Positions 33,063 through 42,302 of a DNA stretch of 64,000 bases are shown piece by piece (position 1 is the first letter of the stretch; each line of letters starts with the position of its first letter). The stretch is from NCBI RefSeq assembly GCF_051488685.1, contig NZ_JBPSEH010000002.1, positions 62,001-126,000 of the forward strand. The letters are read 5' to 3'. The DNA comes from Melioribacter sp051488685 (GTDB lineage Bacteria > Bacteroidota > Ignavibacteria > Ignavibacteriales > Melioribacteraceae). The translations under genes and the position numbers were made by a program. The notes beneath the pieces were generated by a model that saw only the letters and a list, made by a program, of their open reading frames with translations, searched no databases and was not told where the DNA came from.

Positions 33063-35411
33063 ATGGTAAAAAACGATACACTGGATAAACTCGAATTCCG
33101 TAAAATTACAGACTATATAGCTAATTATTGTCAAACTGAAGCTGGTAAAAAGAAAATAAAGGAACTATCACCTTCGAGCGATCGTAATCATATTATTTCA
33201 GAAACAGATAAAATAAACTATGCACGCAATCTACTAATCAGGAAAGATATTCCACCCATCGAATATTTACCTGAACTGACAGATTCAATATACCGTTCAA
33301 GAATTGAAGGAGTTGTCCTTTCGTCGAAAGAAATAAGAGAAATTTATCGTCTTGCACAGATGTCGAGAAAACTGGTAGGCTATTTGAAACCCGAAGATCC
33401 AATCGAAACGCCGCTGGAGAACTTGAGAAATAATTTAATGATCGATAAGGTGTTCGAAAATAGCATCGAAAAAATTTTCGATGAAAATTGGGATGTAAAA
33501 GACAATGCAAGTTCTACTCTAAAATCGATCAGGAACGAAATTCATGAAAAAGAGTTATTGCTTCAAAAGACTGTTAATCGTTTGCTGAAAAAATTGAGTG
33601 AAGAATACCTTGTGCAGGAAGAATATTTTACTCAACGGGATGGCAGAATTGTTCTACCCGTAAAAGCAGAGCACAAAAGACATATCAAAGGCTTTATTCA
33701 TTCGGAATCATCCACCGGTCAAACTGTCTATATCGAACCTGCTGAAATACTCGAATTGAATAACGATATCCTTTCTTTAAAATTTGCAGAAAAAAGAGAA
33801 ATCGAAAAAATCCTTTTAGTGCTTACTAAACAAATTGCTGTTAAAAGTGAAGAACTACTAATTACTTACAATGCTGTCACCAATGCAGACACTCTATTTG
33901 CAAGGGCAAAATATGCTCTCGAAATTATTGGTTCTATCCCTACATTCGACGAAAATAAACCACTTGAATTGATAGATGCAAGGCATCCTATTTTGCTAAA
34001 GAAACTTGGATTTGAAGCTGCAATTCCTTTGAATCTGAAAATAACCAATCAGAAAGTACTTGTACTGACTGGACCAAATGCGGGAGGGAAAACTGTTGCA
34101 ATCAAAACAATCGGTCTGCTGGTACTGATGGCTCAATCAGGAATCCCGATACCGTGTCATCCCGATTCGAATCTGCATCTCTTTGAAAATGTTCTTGTGG
34201 ACATAGGTGATTATCAATCGATTGAAGACGATTTAAGTACATTTAGTTCACATCTAACAAATATTAAGTCGATACTTGAGGAAGCAAATGAGAGAACTCT
34301 TGTACTACTTGATGAAGTAGGTACTGGAACTGATCCGGTTGAAGGGGCGGCAATAGCTACCGGTATTTTGATTTCATTACGGGACAAAGGTGCTCTTGTT
34401 ATAGCAACGACACATCATGGTTCTCTTAAATTGATTGCAAATCAACTCGACAAATTTCAAAATTGTTCGATGGAATTCGACAGTGAGAAATTAAAACCGA
34501 CATATCGATTTAATCAGGGGATGCCTGGTTCAAGCTATGCATTCGAAATTGCAAGTCGAATTGGTTTCGACGAACAATTTATTGAGCTTTCCAAACGATA
34601 CATTGACAGTGACAAATCGAAGATAGAAGAATTTTTAATTGATATCGAAAAAAAATCACATGAATTGAAAAATCAATATCATAATCTCGAACTGGAGAAT
34701 TTACGTCTCAAAAGTCTTGCTAATCTTTATCAGGAAAAAATAAATAAGTTAGAAAAGCAAAAAAAAGAAATACTCGAAGAAGCTCATAAAAAAGCTAATC
34801 TCTTGTTGTCCGACGTTAACAGGAAAATCGAAAATACCATTAAGAATATCATCCAATCGAATGCTAACAAAGAAGTTATTAAGAAAGAAAAAAGTGAAAT
34901 AGAAACAATAAAAAAGAAAACTCAAAGTTATCTCGAAAAATCAAAAAGCGAAGATAAATCAGATTATAAATTAAATGTGGGCGATTTCGTCTCTATCAAA
35001 GGAACTACTTCTGTAGGAGTACTGGATGAAATTGATGTCGAAAAAGATAAAGCATTAATAACAATTGGCACATTAAAAATCAAAGCAAAATATAGCTCAC
35101 TGGTTCCGGCTAATAAGTCAGATTTTAAAGACTACGAAAAAAAGAGAGTAATTACTGATTACGACCACGTTAAATATCGACTCGATATAAGAGGTATGCG
35201 TTCCGATGAGGCTGAGTTTGAAATTATTCGTTTCCTTGACGATTCTTTAATGTACGGTCTGGAAAGAGTTGAGATACTGCACGGAAAAGGAACGGGAGCA
35301 TTAAAACAATTGGCGCATTCAATTCTTAAGAACTATAAAGGGATTAAAAATTATTATTTTGCTAATATCGAAAGCGGAGGAGAGGGAATTACCATCGTTG
35401 AATTTGAATGA
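33063..35411 (+). CDS. mutS2: MutS2 family ATPase with C-terminal Smr domain
   Basis: 782 residues. Walker A is LTGPNAGGKTVAIKT (about 336), Walker B is VLLDEVGTGTDPVEGAA, and the His switch is ATTHHGSLK. A long coiled coil (about 520-640) and a C-terminal Smr nuclease domain (about 700-782, with LDIRGMRSDEA and LHGKGTGALK) complete the usual MutS2 layout. It lacks the mismatch-binding domain of MutS. Known roles are suppression of recombination and splitting of collided ribosomes. Confidence 0.95.
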   Translation: MVKNDTLDKLEFRKITDYIANYCQTEAGKKKIKELSPSSDRNHIISETDKINYARNLLIRKDIPPIEYLPELTDSIYRSRIEGVVLSSKEIREIYRLAQMSRKLVGYLKPEDPIETPLENLRNNLMIDKVFENSIEKIFDENWDVKDNASSTLKSIRNEIHEKELLLQKTVNRLLKKLSEEYLVQEEYFTQRDGRIVLPVKAEHKRHIKGFIHSESSTGQTVYIEPAEILELNNDILSLKFAEKREIEKILLVLTKQIAVKSEELLITYNAVTNADTLFARAKYALEIIGSIPTFDENKPLELIDARHPILLKKLGFEAAIPLNLKITNQKVLVLTGPNAGGKTVAIKTIGLLVLMAQSGIPIPCHPDSNLHLFENVLVDIGDYQSIEDDLSTFSSHLTNIKSILEEANERTLVLLDEVGTGTDPVEGAAIATGILISLRDKGALVIATTHHGSLKLIANQLDKFQNCSMEFDSEKLKPTYRFNQGMPGSSYAFEIASRIGFDEQFIELSKRYIDSDKSKIEEFLIDIEKKSHELKNQYHNLELENLRLKSLANLYQEKINKLEKQKKEILEEAHKKANLLLSDVNRKIENTIKNIIQSNANKEVIKKEKSEIETIKKKTQSYLEKSKSEDKSDYKLNVGDFVSIKGTTSVGVLDEIDVEKDKALITIGTLKIKAKYSSLVPANKSDFKDYEKKRVITDYDHVKYRLDIRGMRSDEAEFEIIRFLDDSLMYGLERVEILHGKGTGALKQLAHSILKNYKGIKNYYFANIESGGEGITIVEFE

Positions 35412-35463
35412 GCAGTTTTTTCTGATAAAAAATATTATTATCTTAATTAAAAGATAACTGCTC
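35410..35463. repeat. Nested inverted repeats between mutS2 and the biotin carboxylase gene
   Basis: An outer pair GAGCAGTT (35410-35417) with AACTGCTC (35456-35463), and an inner hairpin TTATCTT (35438-35444) with AAGATAA (35451-35457), loop AATTAA. The inner and outer right arms share two bases, so they compete. No clean T-run follows the right arm. It could be a weak terminator or a leader structure for the downstream gene. Confidence 0.4.
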
Positions 35464-35470
35464 ATAATAA

Positions 35471-36925
35471 ATGTTTAATAAAATACTAATTGCCAATAGA
35501 GGGGAAATTGCTCTAAGAATTATTAGAGCATGTAATGAACTGGGTATAAAGACAATTGCAATTTATTCGGACATAGATAAATTTTCTCCTCATGTTGCTG
35601 CAGCAGACGAAGCCTTCAAAATAGGTGAACCGAGAGCATACCTAAATCAAAATTTAATTCTTGAAATAGCCCAAAAAGCAGATGTAGATGCAATACATCC
35701 GGGCTACGGTTATTTATCTGAGAACGAAAATTTTATAAAAGCTGTAGAGGCAAGCAATATTACTTTTATTGGTCCTTCGTCTAAGTCAGTTAAACTAATG
35801 GGCAACAAGTTAAACGCTCGCAAGTTAATGCTCGACAGTAATATCCCTGTTGTGCCCGGCTCAATTAAACCGATTTATAATTTAGAAGAAGCTATCTTAA
35901 TAGCAAATGAAATTGGATATCCGATTATGTTGAAAGCTTCTGGTGGTGGAGGTGGAAAGGGAATTCGTATGGTCTCCGAAGATAAAGAACTTCGGCAGGT
36001 ATTTAACTTAACACGCAGCGAAGCTCTAAAGGCTTTTGGCAACGACGAAATTTATATCGAAAAATTGATTGTCAATCCAAAACATATCGAGGTACAAATT
36101 TTAGGCGACCGACATGGCAATTATGCTCATCTATTTGAAAGAGAATGCTCTCTTCAAAGACGTTTTCAGAAAATAATTGAAGAAGCTCCTTCGCCTTCAA
36201 TTGATCCAGAATTAAGGTTAAAAATAACAGATGCTGCAGTAAGAGCTGCCCGGGCATGTAACTATTATAACGCCGGTACAGTTGAATTTCTGATGGATGA
36301 TAACCACAACTTTTATTTTTTAGAAATGAATACGCGTTTGCAAGTGGAACATCCAGTTACTGAGTCAATTACAGGGATCGATATTGTAAAAGAACAGATT
36401 AAAATAGCAGCAGGAGAAAAGCTGTCGTTTACTCAGGATGAAGTCTCAATTAATGGTCATTCAATTGAATGCAGAATTAATTCTGAAGACTTTGATTTTT
36501 CACCTTCGACCGGAAAAATTACAAATCACAAAATTCCCACTTTACCCGGTATAAGGGTAGACTATGGTATTGACATCGGGTCAGATGTTTCATTATACTA
36601 CGACCCATTATTATCAAAAGTTATTAGCCACGGCAGAAGTCGTAACGAAGCCCTTGTTCGAATGTTGAATGCACTTGATAATTATTTAATTACGGACGTT
36701 GAAACTAATATTCCACTCCTAAAACAAATTTTAAAGAGCGATATTTTCAGAGATGCTTCATTTAATATTAATACACTAAAAAATTTTTCTTTTATTCGGG
36801 AAAGCAATCAGGGCTTAGAAATAGCTGCAGTAGTTTCAGCCGTCTTAAATTATAGTAATAAATTTAAATCTAACGGCGATGTGACAAATAACAAAAATAA
36901 ATGGTACGAACTAAAATATGATTGA
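35471..36925 (+). CDS. Biotin carboxylase subunit of an acyl-CoA carboxylase
   Basis: 484 residues, ATP-grasp enzyme that carboxylates biotin with bicarbonate and ATP. Seen: FNKILIANRGEIALRIIRAC, IHPGYGYLSEN, the Gly-rich ASGGGGGKGIRMV, IEKLIVNPKHIEVQ, HLFERECSLQRR and FLEMNTRLQVEHPVTE. It overlaps the biotin carrier gene by 8 bases. Together with the carboxyltransferase at 607 these would make a three-subunit propionyl- or acetyl-CoA carboxylase; AccC of the fatty-acid ACC is the alternative, but no accB or accA/D is adjacent. Confidence 0.92.
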   Translation: MFNKILIANRGEIALRIIRACNELGIKTIAIYSDIDKFSPHVAAADEAFKIGEPRAYLNQNLILEIAQKADVDAIHPGYGYLSENENFIKAVEASNITFIGPSSKSVKLMGNKLNARKLMLDSNIPVVPGSIKPIYNLEEAILIANEIGYPIMLKASGGGGGKGIRMVSEDKELRQVFNLTRSEALKAFGNDEIYIEKLIVNPKHIEVQILGDRHGNYAHLFERECSLQRRFQKIIEEAPSPSIDPELRLKITDAAVRAARACNYYNAGTVEFLMDDNHNFYFLEMNTRLQVEHPVTESITGIDIVKEQIKIAAGEKLSFTQDEVSINGHSIECRINSEDFDFSPSTGKITNHKIPTLPGIRVDYGIDIGSDVSLYYDPLLSKVISHGRSRNEALVRMLNALDNYLITDVETNIPLLKQILKSDIFRDASFNINTLKNFSFIRESNQGLEIAAVVSAVLNYSNKFKSNGDVTNNKNKWYELKYD

Positions 36926-37421
36926 TTTCGTAGTTGAAATTAATGACAAAAAATACTCTGTTACTTATAAAGGAGGAAATAAAATAATTATTAATGACGT
37001 GGAATTTACGATCGATGAATTTAATACTAAAAATGAGAATGAATATTTACTTCGATTAGGACAAAAGCATTACAACATCTTATCGGGACAATCAGAAGAT
37101 AATAGATTTACGTATAATGTTTGCGGAAATCTATATAAATTAAAACTGCATACGCGTCTTCAATATTTGATTCAGAGCAGACGCGAAGAAAAACTGAGTA
37201 AAGAAAAATATTCCGAAATTAAAGCTCCAATGCCTGGTTTAATTGTCAAATTAAATGTTGAAAAAGGGAGTGAAGTAAAAAAAGGGCAAAGTCTGATTGT
37301 ACTAGAAGCAATGAAAATGGAAAACGAAATACAATCGCCACGAGACGGCAAAATAAAAGATATTAGAATTAAGACAGGTGTAAGTGTAGAGAAAAATGAA
37401 TTGTTAATTTTATTAGAATAA
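36918..37421 (+). CDS. Biotin carboxyl carrier protein of an acyl-CoA carboxylase
   Basis: 167 residues. The C-terminal biotinyl domain has APMPGLIVKLNVEKG and the biotinylation site EAMKMEN, with Lys133 as attachment point. The N-terminal half is a beta-rich piece (about 1-95) like the BT domain region of PccA-type alpha subunits. In animals and many bacteria this is fused to the biotin carboxylase; here it is a separate gene in the same operon. The start overlaps the carboxylase stop by 8 bases. Confidence 0.92.
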   Translation: MIDFVVEINDKKYSVTYKGGNKIIINDVEFTIDEFNTKNENEYLLRLGQKHYNILSGQSEDNRFTYNVCGNLYKLKLHTRLQYLIQSRREEKLSKEKYSEIKAPMPGLIVKLNVEKGSEVKKGQSLIVLEAMKMENEIQSPRDGKIKDIRIKTGVSVEKNELLILLE

Positions 37422-37486
37422 TTCTTTTTGCTTTTAAAAAACAATTACTTATTTTAATGTTCGCATAACAAAAACAGGGAGGTTGT

Positions 37487-38743
37487 GTGAAAAAATCTTT
37501 ACAATTATTTCTTTTTATTTTAATTACAGCGGGTATAATTAAGGGAAGTGGATTCCAATTAAACGAGCATGGCGCCAGAGCAATGGCTATGGGAGGCGCG
37601 TTTACTGGATTAGCCAATGATCCCTCGGCAATCTATTTTAATCCCGCAGGAATTACTCAATTAAAAGGAACTAATTTCTATCTTGGAACCACATTAATTG
37701 TTCCTCTTGCTACTTACAAAACTCCTACTCAGCCAGCTTCTGAAGTTGACATGGAAAATCAGCTCTTTACTCCTATCAACTTTTATCTTACTCAGCAATT
37801 GACCGATAAATTGCATATCGGACTTGGTGTGAATAATCCTTACGGATTGGGGACAAAATGGGATCCAAATTGGATCGGGAAATACCTGGCAGTAGAAACA
37901 GAACTAAGGGCGTTCTTTTTCACGCCGGTTATTGCTTATCAATTGTCTGATCAACTGTCATTAAGTTTAGGCGGCACTTTTGCATGGGCAGATGTAACAA
38001 TAATTCGCAAAGCGCCTATTCCCGTTGGAGGGGATTTTGAAATCAATATGAATGGCGACGGCACGGCTTTTGGTTTTTCTGCCGGTTTACTCTACAAACC
38101 CACAGCGGATTTTTCTGTGGGACTTAGTTATCGCAGCGAGGTTAATTTTGATTTCGAAGGTACTGCTACAAGTACTCCAGCAGGATTTGTTCATCCGTTA
38201 TTGGGTTTAACTTTACCCCTTCCAAATGGAAATATTAAAGCTCCACTGTCCACTCCACAAAACATAACTGTCGGTGTGGCATATTCTGCAAATGACAATT
38301 TAATGTTGACGGCAGATTTTCAATATGTTGGCTGGTCGAGTTATGACAAACTCGAGGTTACTTTTGAAAATTACGATCTCGATTTAAACCCTGCTAATGG
38401 ACAGCAAAATGTCCAATCTGCCGACAGAAAATATGAAAATTCTTTTATTGTTCGAGGTGGATTTGAGTATTCTATGGAAAGCGGTTCTAAATTAAGAGGT
38501 GGCTTGTTCTACGACAATAGTCCTGTTAAAGATGAATATGTAGAGCCTACATTGCCCGACGCCGACCGTATCGGGTTGAATATCGGTTACGGACTGAAAT
38601 TATCGGAAAAATTCTCGATTGATTTATCGTATCTCTACTTAATCTTTATGGAGAGAGAAGTTACTAATTCAAAATTCAACTTTAACGGAACTTATACAAA
38701 CAGTGCACATTTATTGGGCGTTAATTTTTCTTATTCTTTGTAA
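37487..38743 (+). CDS. OmpP1/FadL-type outer membrane transport protein
   Basis: 418 residues with signal peptide (about 1-20). The FadL plug start SGFQLNEHGARAMAMGGAF and SAIYFNPAGITQLKG are diagnostic. The rest is a beta-barrel with ITVGVAYSANDNLMLTADFQY strands (core TVGVAYSANDNLMLTADF). These proteins take up long-chain fatty acids or other hydrophobic compounds. The GTG start has an AGGGAGG site four bases upstream. A strong terminator follows directly. Confidence 0.9.
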   Translation: MKKSLQLFLFILITAGIIKGSGFQLNEHGARAMAMGGAFTGLANDPSAIYFNPAGITQLKGTNFYLGTTLIVPLATYKTPTQPASEVDMENQLFTPINFYLTQQLTDKLHIGLGVNNPYGLGTKWDPNWIGKYLAVETELRAFFFTPVIAYQLSDQLSLSLGGTFAWADVTIIRKAPIPVGGDFEINMNGDGTAFGFSAGLLYKPTADFSVGLSYRSEVNFDFEGTATSTPAGFVHPLLGLTLPLPNGNIKAPLSTPQNITVGVAYSANDNLMLTADFQYVGWSSYDKLEVTFENYDLDLNPANGQQNVQSADRKYENSFIVRGGFEYSMESGSKLRGGLFYDNSPVKDEYVEPTLPDADRIGLNIGYGLKLSEKFSIDLSYLYLIFMEREVTNSKFNFNGTYTNSAHLLGVNFSYSL

Positions 38744-38749
38744 TTAGAT

Positions 38750-38779
38750 AATGCCCCGATTTATGCGGGGCATTTTTTT
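38750..38779 (+). terminator. Rho-independent terminator after the FadL-like gene
   Basis: A perfect nine-base stem AATGCCCCG (38750-38758) and CGGGGCATT (38766-38774) with loop ATTTATG, and seven T in 38773-38779. The T-run touches the ATG of the next gene at 38780. Confidence 0.93.
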
Positions 38780-39220
38780 ATGAAAATCAGTTTTATAATC
38801 ATTACCATTTTTATTTTATTATTTGGTTGTTCATCTTTACGTAAAACACAAAATGAACAACCCGAAGAAAAAGTATATATATTCGATGAGTTAGAAACTC
38901 TCGATGAAGTAAGTAAAACTGATACTTTAAATAATGAAAACAAAATTGAGGAGATTCCTTCCGACGAGGTTAAGAAGAAAACCATCCATTTTATTGTTCA
39001 GGTCGCTGCTTTTTCGAACAGAATTAACGCAGAAAAATTCGTTGAAATGAATTCAAGTAAAACAGACTATGAACTCAATATTATTTATAAAGATGAAGTT
39101 AAAATGTATACAGTGCAGCTCTTTCCATTTGACTCTATCGAAAAGGCAGAAAAGGTGAGGGATGAGTTAAAAAAAGTGTCCGAATTTAAAAATACCTTCA
39201 TTTTTACGATAGAAGATTAA
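38780..39220 (+). CDS. SPOR-domain lipoprotein
   Basis: 146 residues. Lipoprotein signal MKISFIIITIFILLFGCSS with lipobox LFGC (Cys17). An acidic linker (about 25-70) precedes a C-terminal SPOR domain (about 72-146, starting HFIVQVAAFSNRINAEKF) that in the family binds denuded glycan at septa. ATG 38780 directly abuts the T-run of the preceding terminator, so there is no room for a ribosome site unless transcription reads through; the signal sequence rules out a later start. It may be translated from a leaderless or read-through mRNA. Confidence 0.85.
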   Translation: MKISFIIITIFILLFGCSSLRKTQNEQPEEKVYIFDELETLDEVSKTDTLNNENKIEEIPSDEVKKKTIHFIVQVAAFSNRINAEKFVEMNSSKTDYELNIIYKDEVKMYTVQLFPFDSIEKAEKVRDELKKVSEFKNTFIFTIED

Positions 39221-39231
39221 TCTTATTCTGT

Positions 39232-39261
39232 TTGGCAATTTTCAGTTAATAATCATAAATT
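39232..39261 (+). promoter_or_regulatory. Candidate promoter for ssb
   Basis: TTGGCA (39232-39237), 18 bases, TAAATT (39256-39261), about 30 bases upstream of the AGGTGGG ribosome site and GTG 39298. Confidence 0.28.
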
Positions 39262-39297
39262 TATACTGCATTTTTTAACAAAAAAAAAGGTGGGCAA

Positions 39298-39714
39298 GTG
39301 GCTTTTTCTTTAAACAAGATTATGCTTATTGGAAATCTGGGAAGCGATGCTGAAACACGTTTTACTACGAACAATGTATCTGTAACTACATTTTCACTGG
39401 CTACTACGAGAAGTTACAAGGGACGGGACGGCAATTGGGTTAATGAAACTACATGGCATAATGTTGTGGCTTACAATTTATCCGACTTTTATAAAGATGC
39501 CTTAAAAAAAGGGAAGAAGTTTTATATCGAGGGAAGAATATCAAAACGGGATTATGAGGATAAGAACGGCATAAAGAGATACTTTACGGAAGTAGTTGCC
39601 GAACAGCTAATTCCTCTGGATAGCAGAGAAGCACCACCAGAAACCGGCGGAGAAGAAATTCAAGGTGATGCTCCTGCTATGGAAGCCGATTCGGACGAGG
39701 ATTTACCATTTTAA
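39298..39714 (+). CDS. ssb: Single-stranded DNA-binding protein
   Basis: 138 residues. OB-fold start NKIMLIGNLGSDAETRF, central ETTWHNVVAYN, GKKFYIEGRISKRDY, and the acidic tip ending DEDLPF used to bind partner proteins. It acts in replication, repair and recombination. The start is GTG with an AGGTGGG site. The C-terminal linker is short (about 35 residues). Confidence 0.96.
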   Translation: MAFSLNKIMLIGNLGSDAETRFTTNNVSVTTFSLATTRSYKGRDGNWVNETTWHNVVAYNLSDFYKDALKKGKKFYIEGRISKRDYEDKNGIKRYFTEVVAEQLIPLDSREAPPETGGEEIQGDAPAMEADSDEDLPF

Positions 39715-39749
39715 TTGTATGTTGAATAAAGTCGGGATTTGACGATAAC

Positions 39750-41033
39750 TTGGAAAGCGATTCATTTTTGCGTATAGTTCTTCTAATAATTTTTATTATT
39801 CTCTCCGGATTCTTTTCTGGATCGGAAGTGGCTCTCTTTTCTCTCGACAGGAAAAAAATTAAAGATTTTCGGAAAACAAGCAAAATTATAGGAAGCTATC
39901 TCCAGATATTACTGGATAATCCCAGACGTATTCTGGTAACTATTTTACTCGGTAATACAATAGTTAATACAGCAGCGTCTATCATTTCCGTTCTAATAGC
40001 TTTAGACCTCGCTAAAATTTACAATGTCTCAGCGGAACTTGCTATCACAGTTCAAATTATCATCCTAACCATAATTATTCTTCTCTTTGGTGAAATAATT
40101 CCGAAATTAATTGCAAATAAGAATAATATCAGTTTTGCCAGAATGGTTGCTATGCCTCTTTACTGGTTTAGTGTGCTGTTTTTCCCGATTGCCAAAATAT
40201 TGAGTGACTTGCTCCGAGTGGCTACTGCAAAAATTAAGACGGATAAATTCAAAAATCCTCTTCTTAATTCAGAAATTACCGAACTGACTAATCTCGGCGT
40301 GGAGAGAGGAACAATTGAAGAAGACGAGCACGAACTTATTGAAGGCATAGTATCTTTTAGAAGCGTAACAGCGCGGGAAATAATGACTCCACGCGTCGAC
40401 ATTGTAGCAGTCCCTGTAGATATTACTTTTGATGAACTAATGAAAGTTATTAATGAATCGGGTTACAGTCGTATTCCTTTATATGAAAACTCGCTCGATA
40501 ATATTATTGGAATTATTTATGTCAAAGACTTACTACCGTATTTGAAGAATCCCGAAATGCGCAAGTCACTTTCACTTCGTAAAATTGCGCGTGAAGTATT
40601 CTTTGTGCCCCAGACAAAATATATAAACGAGTTGCTCCACGATTTCCAGGAGAAAAAGCTTCATCTGGGAATTGTAGTCGACGAATATGGTGGCACTTCC
40701 GGTTTGATTTCTCTCGAAGATATTCTTGAAGAAATAGTTGGAGATATACGGGACGAATTCGATAAAGAAGAAAATCCGATAGTTAAAATTTCGGACAATA
40801 CTTATTTGCTAAGCGGTAGATTGCCTATCGACGAACTGAGTGAGCTTCTTGGAAAAGATTTGTCAAACGAAGACGACGATTATGATACGCTCGCCGGTTT
40901 TATTCTAAATCACGCAGGTTCTATTCCAGAAGAAGGTTTCTCTTTTACCGATAAAGGCATTAAATTTACTGTGAAGGAAATTCTTAACAAAAGAATAAAT
41001 AAAATTCTTGTAGAAAAACTGCCGGAGCAATAA
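39750..41033 (+). CDS. CNNM/CorC-HlyC family membrane protein with CBS domains
   Basis: 427 residues. Membrane part of CNNM type at about 1-190 (LSGFFSGSEVALFSLDRKK, the ILLGNTIVNTAAS helix, LLFGEIIPKLIA), then a pair of CBS domains (about 205-325, VMTPR-like REIMTPRVDIVAV and HLGIVVDEYGGTSGLI), then a CorC_HlyC domain (about 335-420, DNTYLLSGRLPIDEL and DDYDTLAGFIL). Related proteins affect Mg2+/Co2+ efflux. The start is TTG 39750; the upstream part of the gap is not coding. It overlaps the next gene by one base (TAATG). Confidence 0.92.
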   Translation: MESDSFLRIVLLIIFIILSGFFSGSEVALFSLDRKKIKDFRKTSKIIGSYLQILLDNPRRILVTILLGNTIVNTAASIISVLIALDLAKIYNVSAELAITVQIIILTIIILLFGEIIPKLIANKNNISFARMVAMPLYWFSVLFFPIAKILSDLLRVATAKIKTDKFKNPLLNSEITELTNLGVERGTIEEDEHELIEGIVSFRSVTAREIMTPRVDIVAVPVDITFDELMKVINESGYSRIPLYENSLDNIIGIIYVKDLLPYLKNPEMRKSLSLRKIAREVFFVPQTKYINELLHDFQEKKLHLGIVVDEYGGTSGLISLEDILEEIVGDIRDEFDKEENPIVKISDNTYLLSGRLPIDELSELLGKDLSNEDDDYDTLAGFILNHAGSIPEEGFSFTDKGIKFTVKEILNKRINKILVEKLPEQ

Positions 41034-41404
41034 TGAGAAAGGGATGTTTTTTAACCCTGGTCTCCATAATTACAATTGCAATCGGTAGTTTGATTTTTGT
41101 CTATAGGCAATACGGGTCGATGATAGAAAACTATGTTAAAGAAAAAATATTCGAAATTGGTGTAAATGATTTTAAAAAAAGATTTGATAAGTTACAGCAC
41201 AATAAATATGACGATTCTTTGCAGGTACTTTTTTCGGAAAAAATTGAAAAACTAAAAAAAGAAAATTTCGAAGAATCGATGGAAAATTTTGAAAAAATTG
41301 TTAATCGCACAAAAATATTTATTGAGGATAGTGTCATCGACTCACTTGAATTTAATATTCTGAAAAAAATAATTAACGAAGATGAAAGACGAGAGAAAAA
41401 CTGA
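41033..41404 (+). CDS. Small membrane-anchored protein of unknown function
   Basis: 123 residues: one N-terminal membrane helix (about 5-24, FLTLVSIITIAIGSLIFVY) and a charged, likely helical or coiled-coil domain rich in Lys/Glu. It is not recognised as a known family. The start is coupled to the CNNM gene (TAATG) and its end overlaps the MlaD-like gene by 23 bases, so the three are made together. A helper of either neighbour is plausible; I do not assign a function. Confidence 0.78.
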   Translation: MRKGCFLTLVSIITIAIGSLIFVYRQYGSMIENYVKEKIFEIGVNDFKKRFDKLQHNKYDDSLQVLFSEKIEKLKKENFEESMENFEKIVNRTKIFIEDSVIDSLEFNILKKIINEDERREKN

Positions 41405-42290
41405 AATTAAAGTTGGTATTACTGTATTCCTTGCACTTATAATCTTTTTCTGGGTTCTCGGCTGGGCTAAAAATATTACTTTTAACGCCGACAAAACAGA
41501 ATTGAGGATTAAGTTCAATAATGTTGCAGGACTTGAAATTGGAGATCCGGTTACCATCAACGGTGTGCGAGCTGGTTATGTAGAAGATATAAAGACTGAA
41601 AACAATTATGTAATAGCATTACTAAAAATTGACAGAAACATTTCTTTACGTCAGGATGCTACTTTCCAAATAATGATGCTCGATTTGATGGGAGGTAAAA
41701 AAGTAGAAGTTTTTCCGGGGAATTCGGATATTCTTCTCGACGCCGACCAAATTCATAATGGCATGTTCCTCGGCGATATTTCAACTACAATGGCTTTATT
41801 AGGCAATTTACAATCTGATTTAATTCATTTAATTAAAGAAGTTGATCTTACTCTTACAAAATTGAATAATACTATTCTCGACGACCGCTTTACGGGTGAG
41901 GTAACTGCTTTAGTAAAAAATTTGAATAATACAGTTGATAATCTCAATTCGTTTGTAACTCGGAACGAATCAAATATTACAAAATTATTATCCAGTACAG
42001 TCGAAATTACAGAGAATGTCGATAGTCTAATTTTAGAAAACAGAGATACAGTTAAAGTGTTCCTTAAAAATGCAAATCTGACTTTAAAGGAATCGAAGGA
42101 ACTATTAAATGAATTGAATTCAATGATACATGAAACGCGTCGCAGCGAAAATAATCTTGGCAAGTTATTGTATGACGATAAATTTATGGAAGATATAAAA
42201 AATACAATGACAAAGCTCAATAAACTCGTCGAAATTTTAGAAGAGCAAATACGTGGCAAAGGTATCAAAGTAGACGCAAATATTTTCTAA
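41382..42290 (+). CDS. MlaD/MCE family protein
   Basis: 302 residues. One N-terminal membrane helix (about 10-28) then the MCE domain (about 35-115, TELRIKFNNVAGLEIGDPV with DLMGGKKVEVFPG). The C-terminal half is a long helical region with heptad-like NLNNTVDNLNSFVTR patterns. MCE proteins form tubes or hexamers that move phospholipids between membranes. The usual partner genes mlaE and mlaF are absent from this window. It overlaps the preceding small membrane protein by 23 bases. Confidence 0.88.
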   Translation: MKDERKTEIKVGITVFLALIIFFWVLGWAKNITFNADKTELRIKFNNVAGLEIGDPVTINGVRAGYVEDIKTENNYVIALLKIDRNISLRQDATFQIMMLDLMGGKKVEVFPGNSDILLDADQIHNGMFLGDISTTMALLGNLQSDLIHLIKEVDLTLTKLNNTILDDRFTGEVTALVKNLNNTVDNLNSFVTRNESNITKLLSSTVEITENVDSLILENRDTVKVFLKNANLTLKESKELLNELNSMIHETRRSENNLGKLLYDDKFMEDIKNTMTKLNKLVEILEEQIRGKGIKVDANIF

Positions 42291-42302
42291 AAGAGAAGGT
42301 AT

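Noticed and set aside
41825..42268. Open frame of 147 codons on the minus strand inside the MlaD-like gene
   Set aside because: It mirrors the helical repeat region of MlaD and shows no independent signal.
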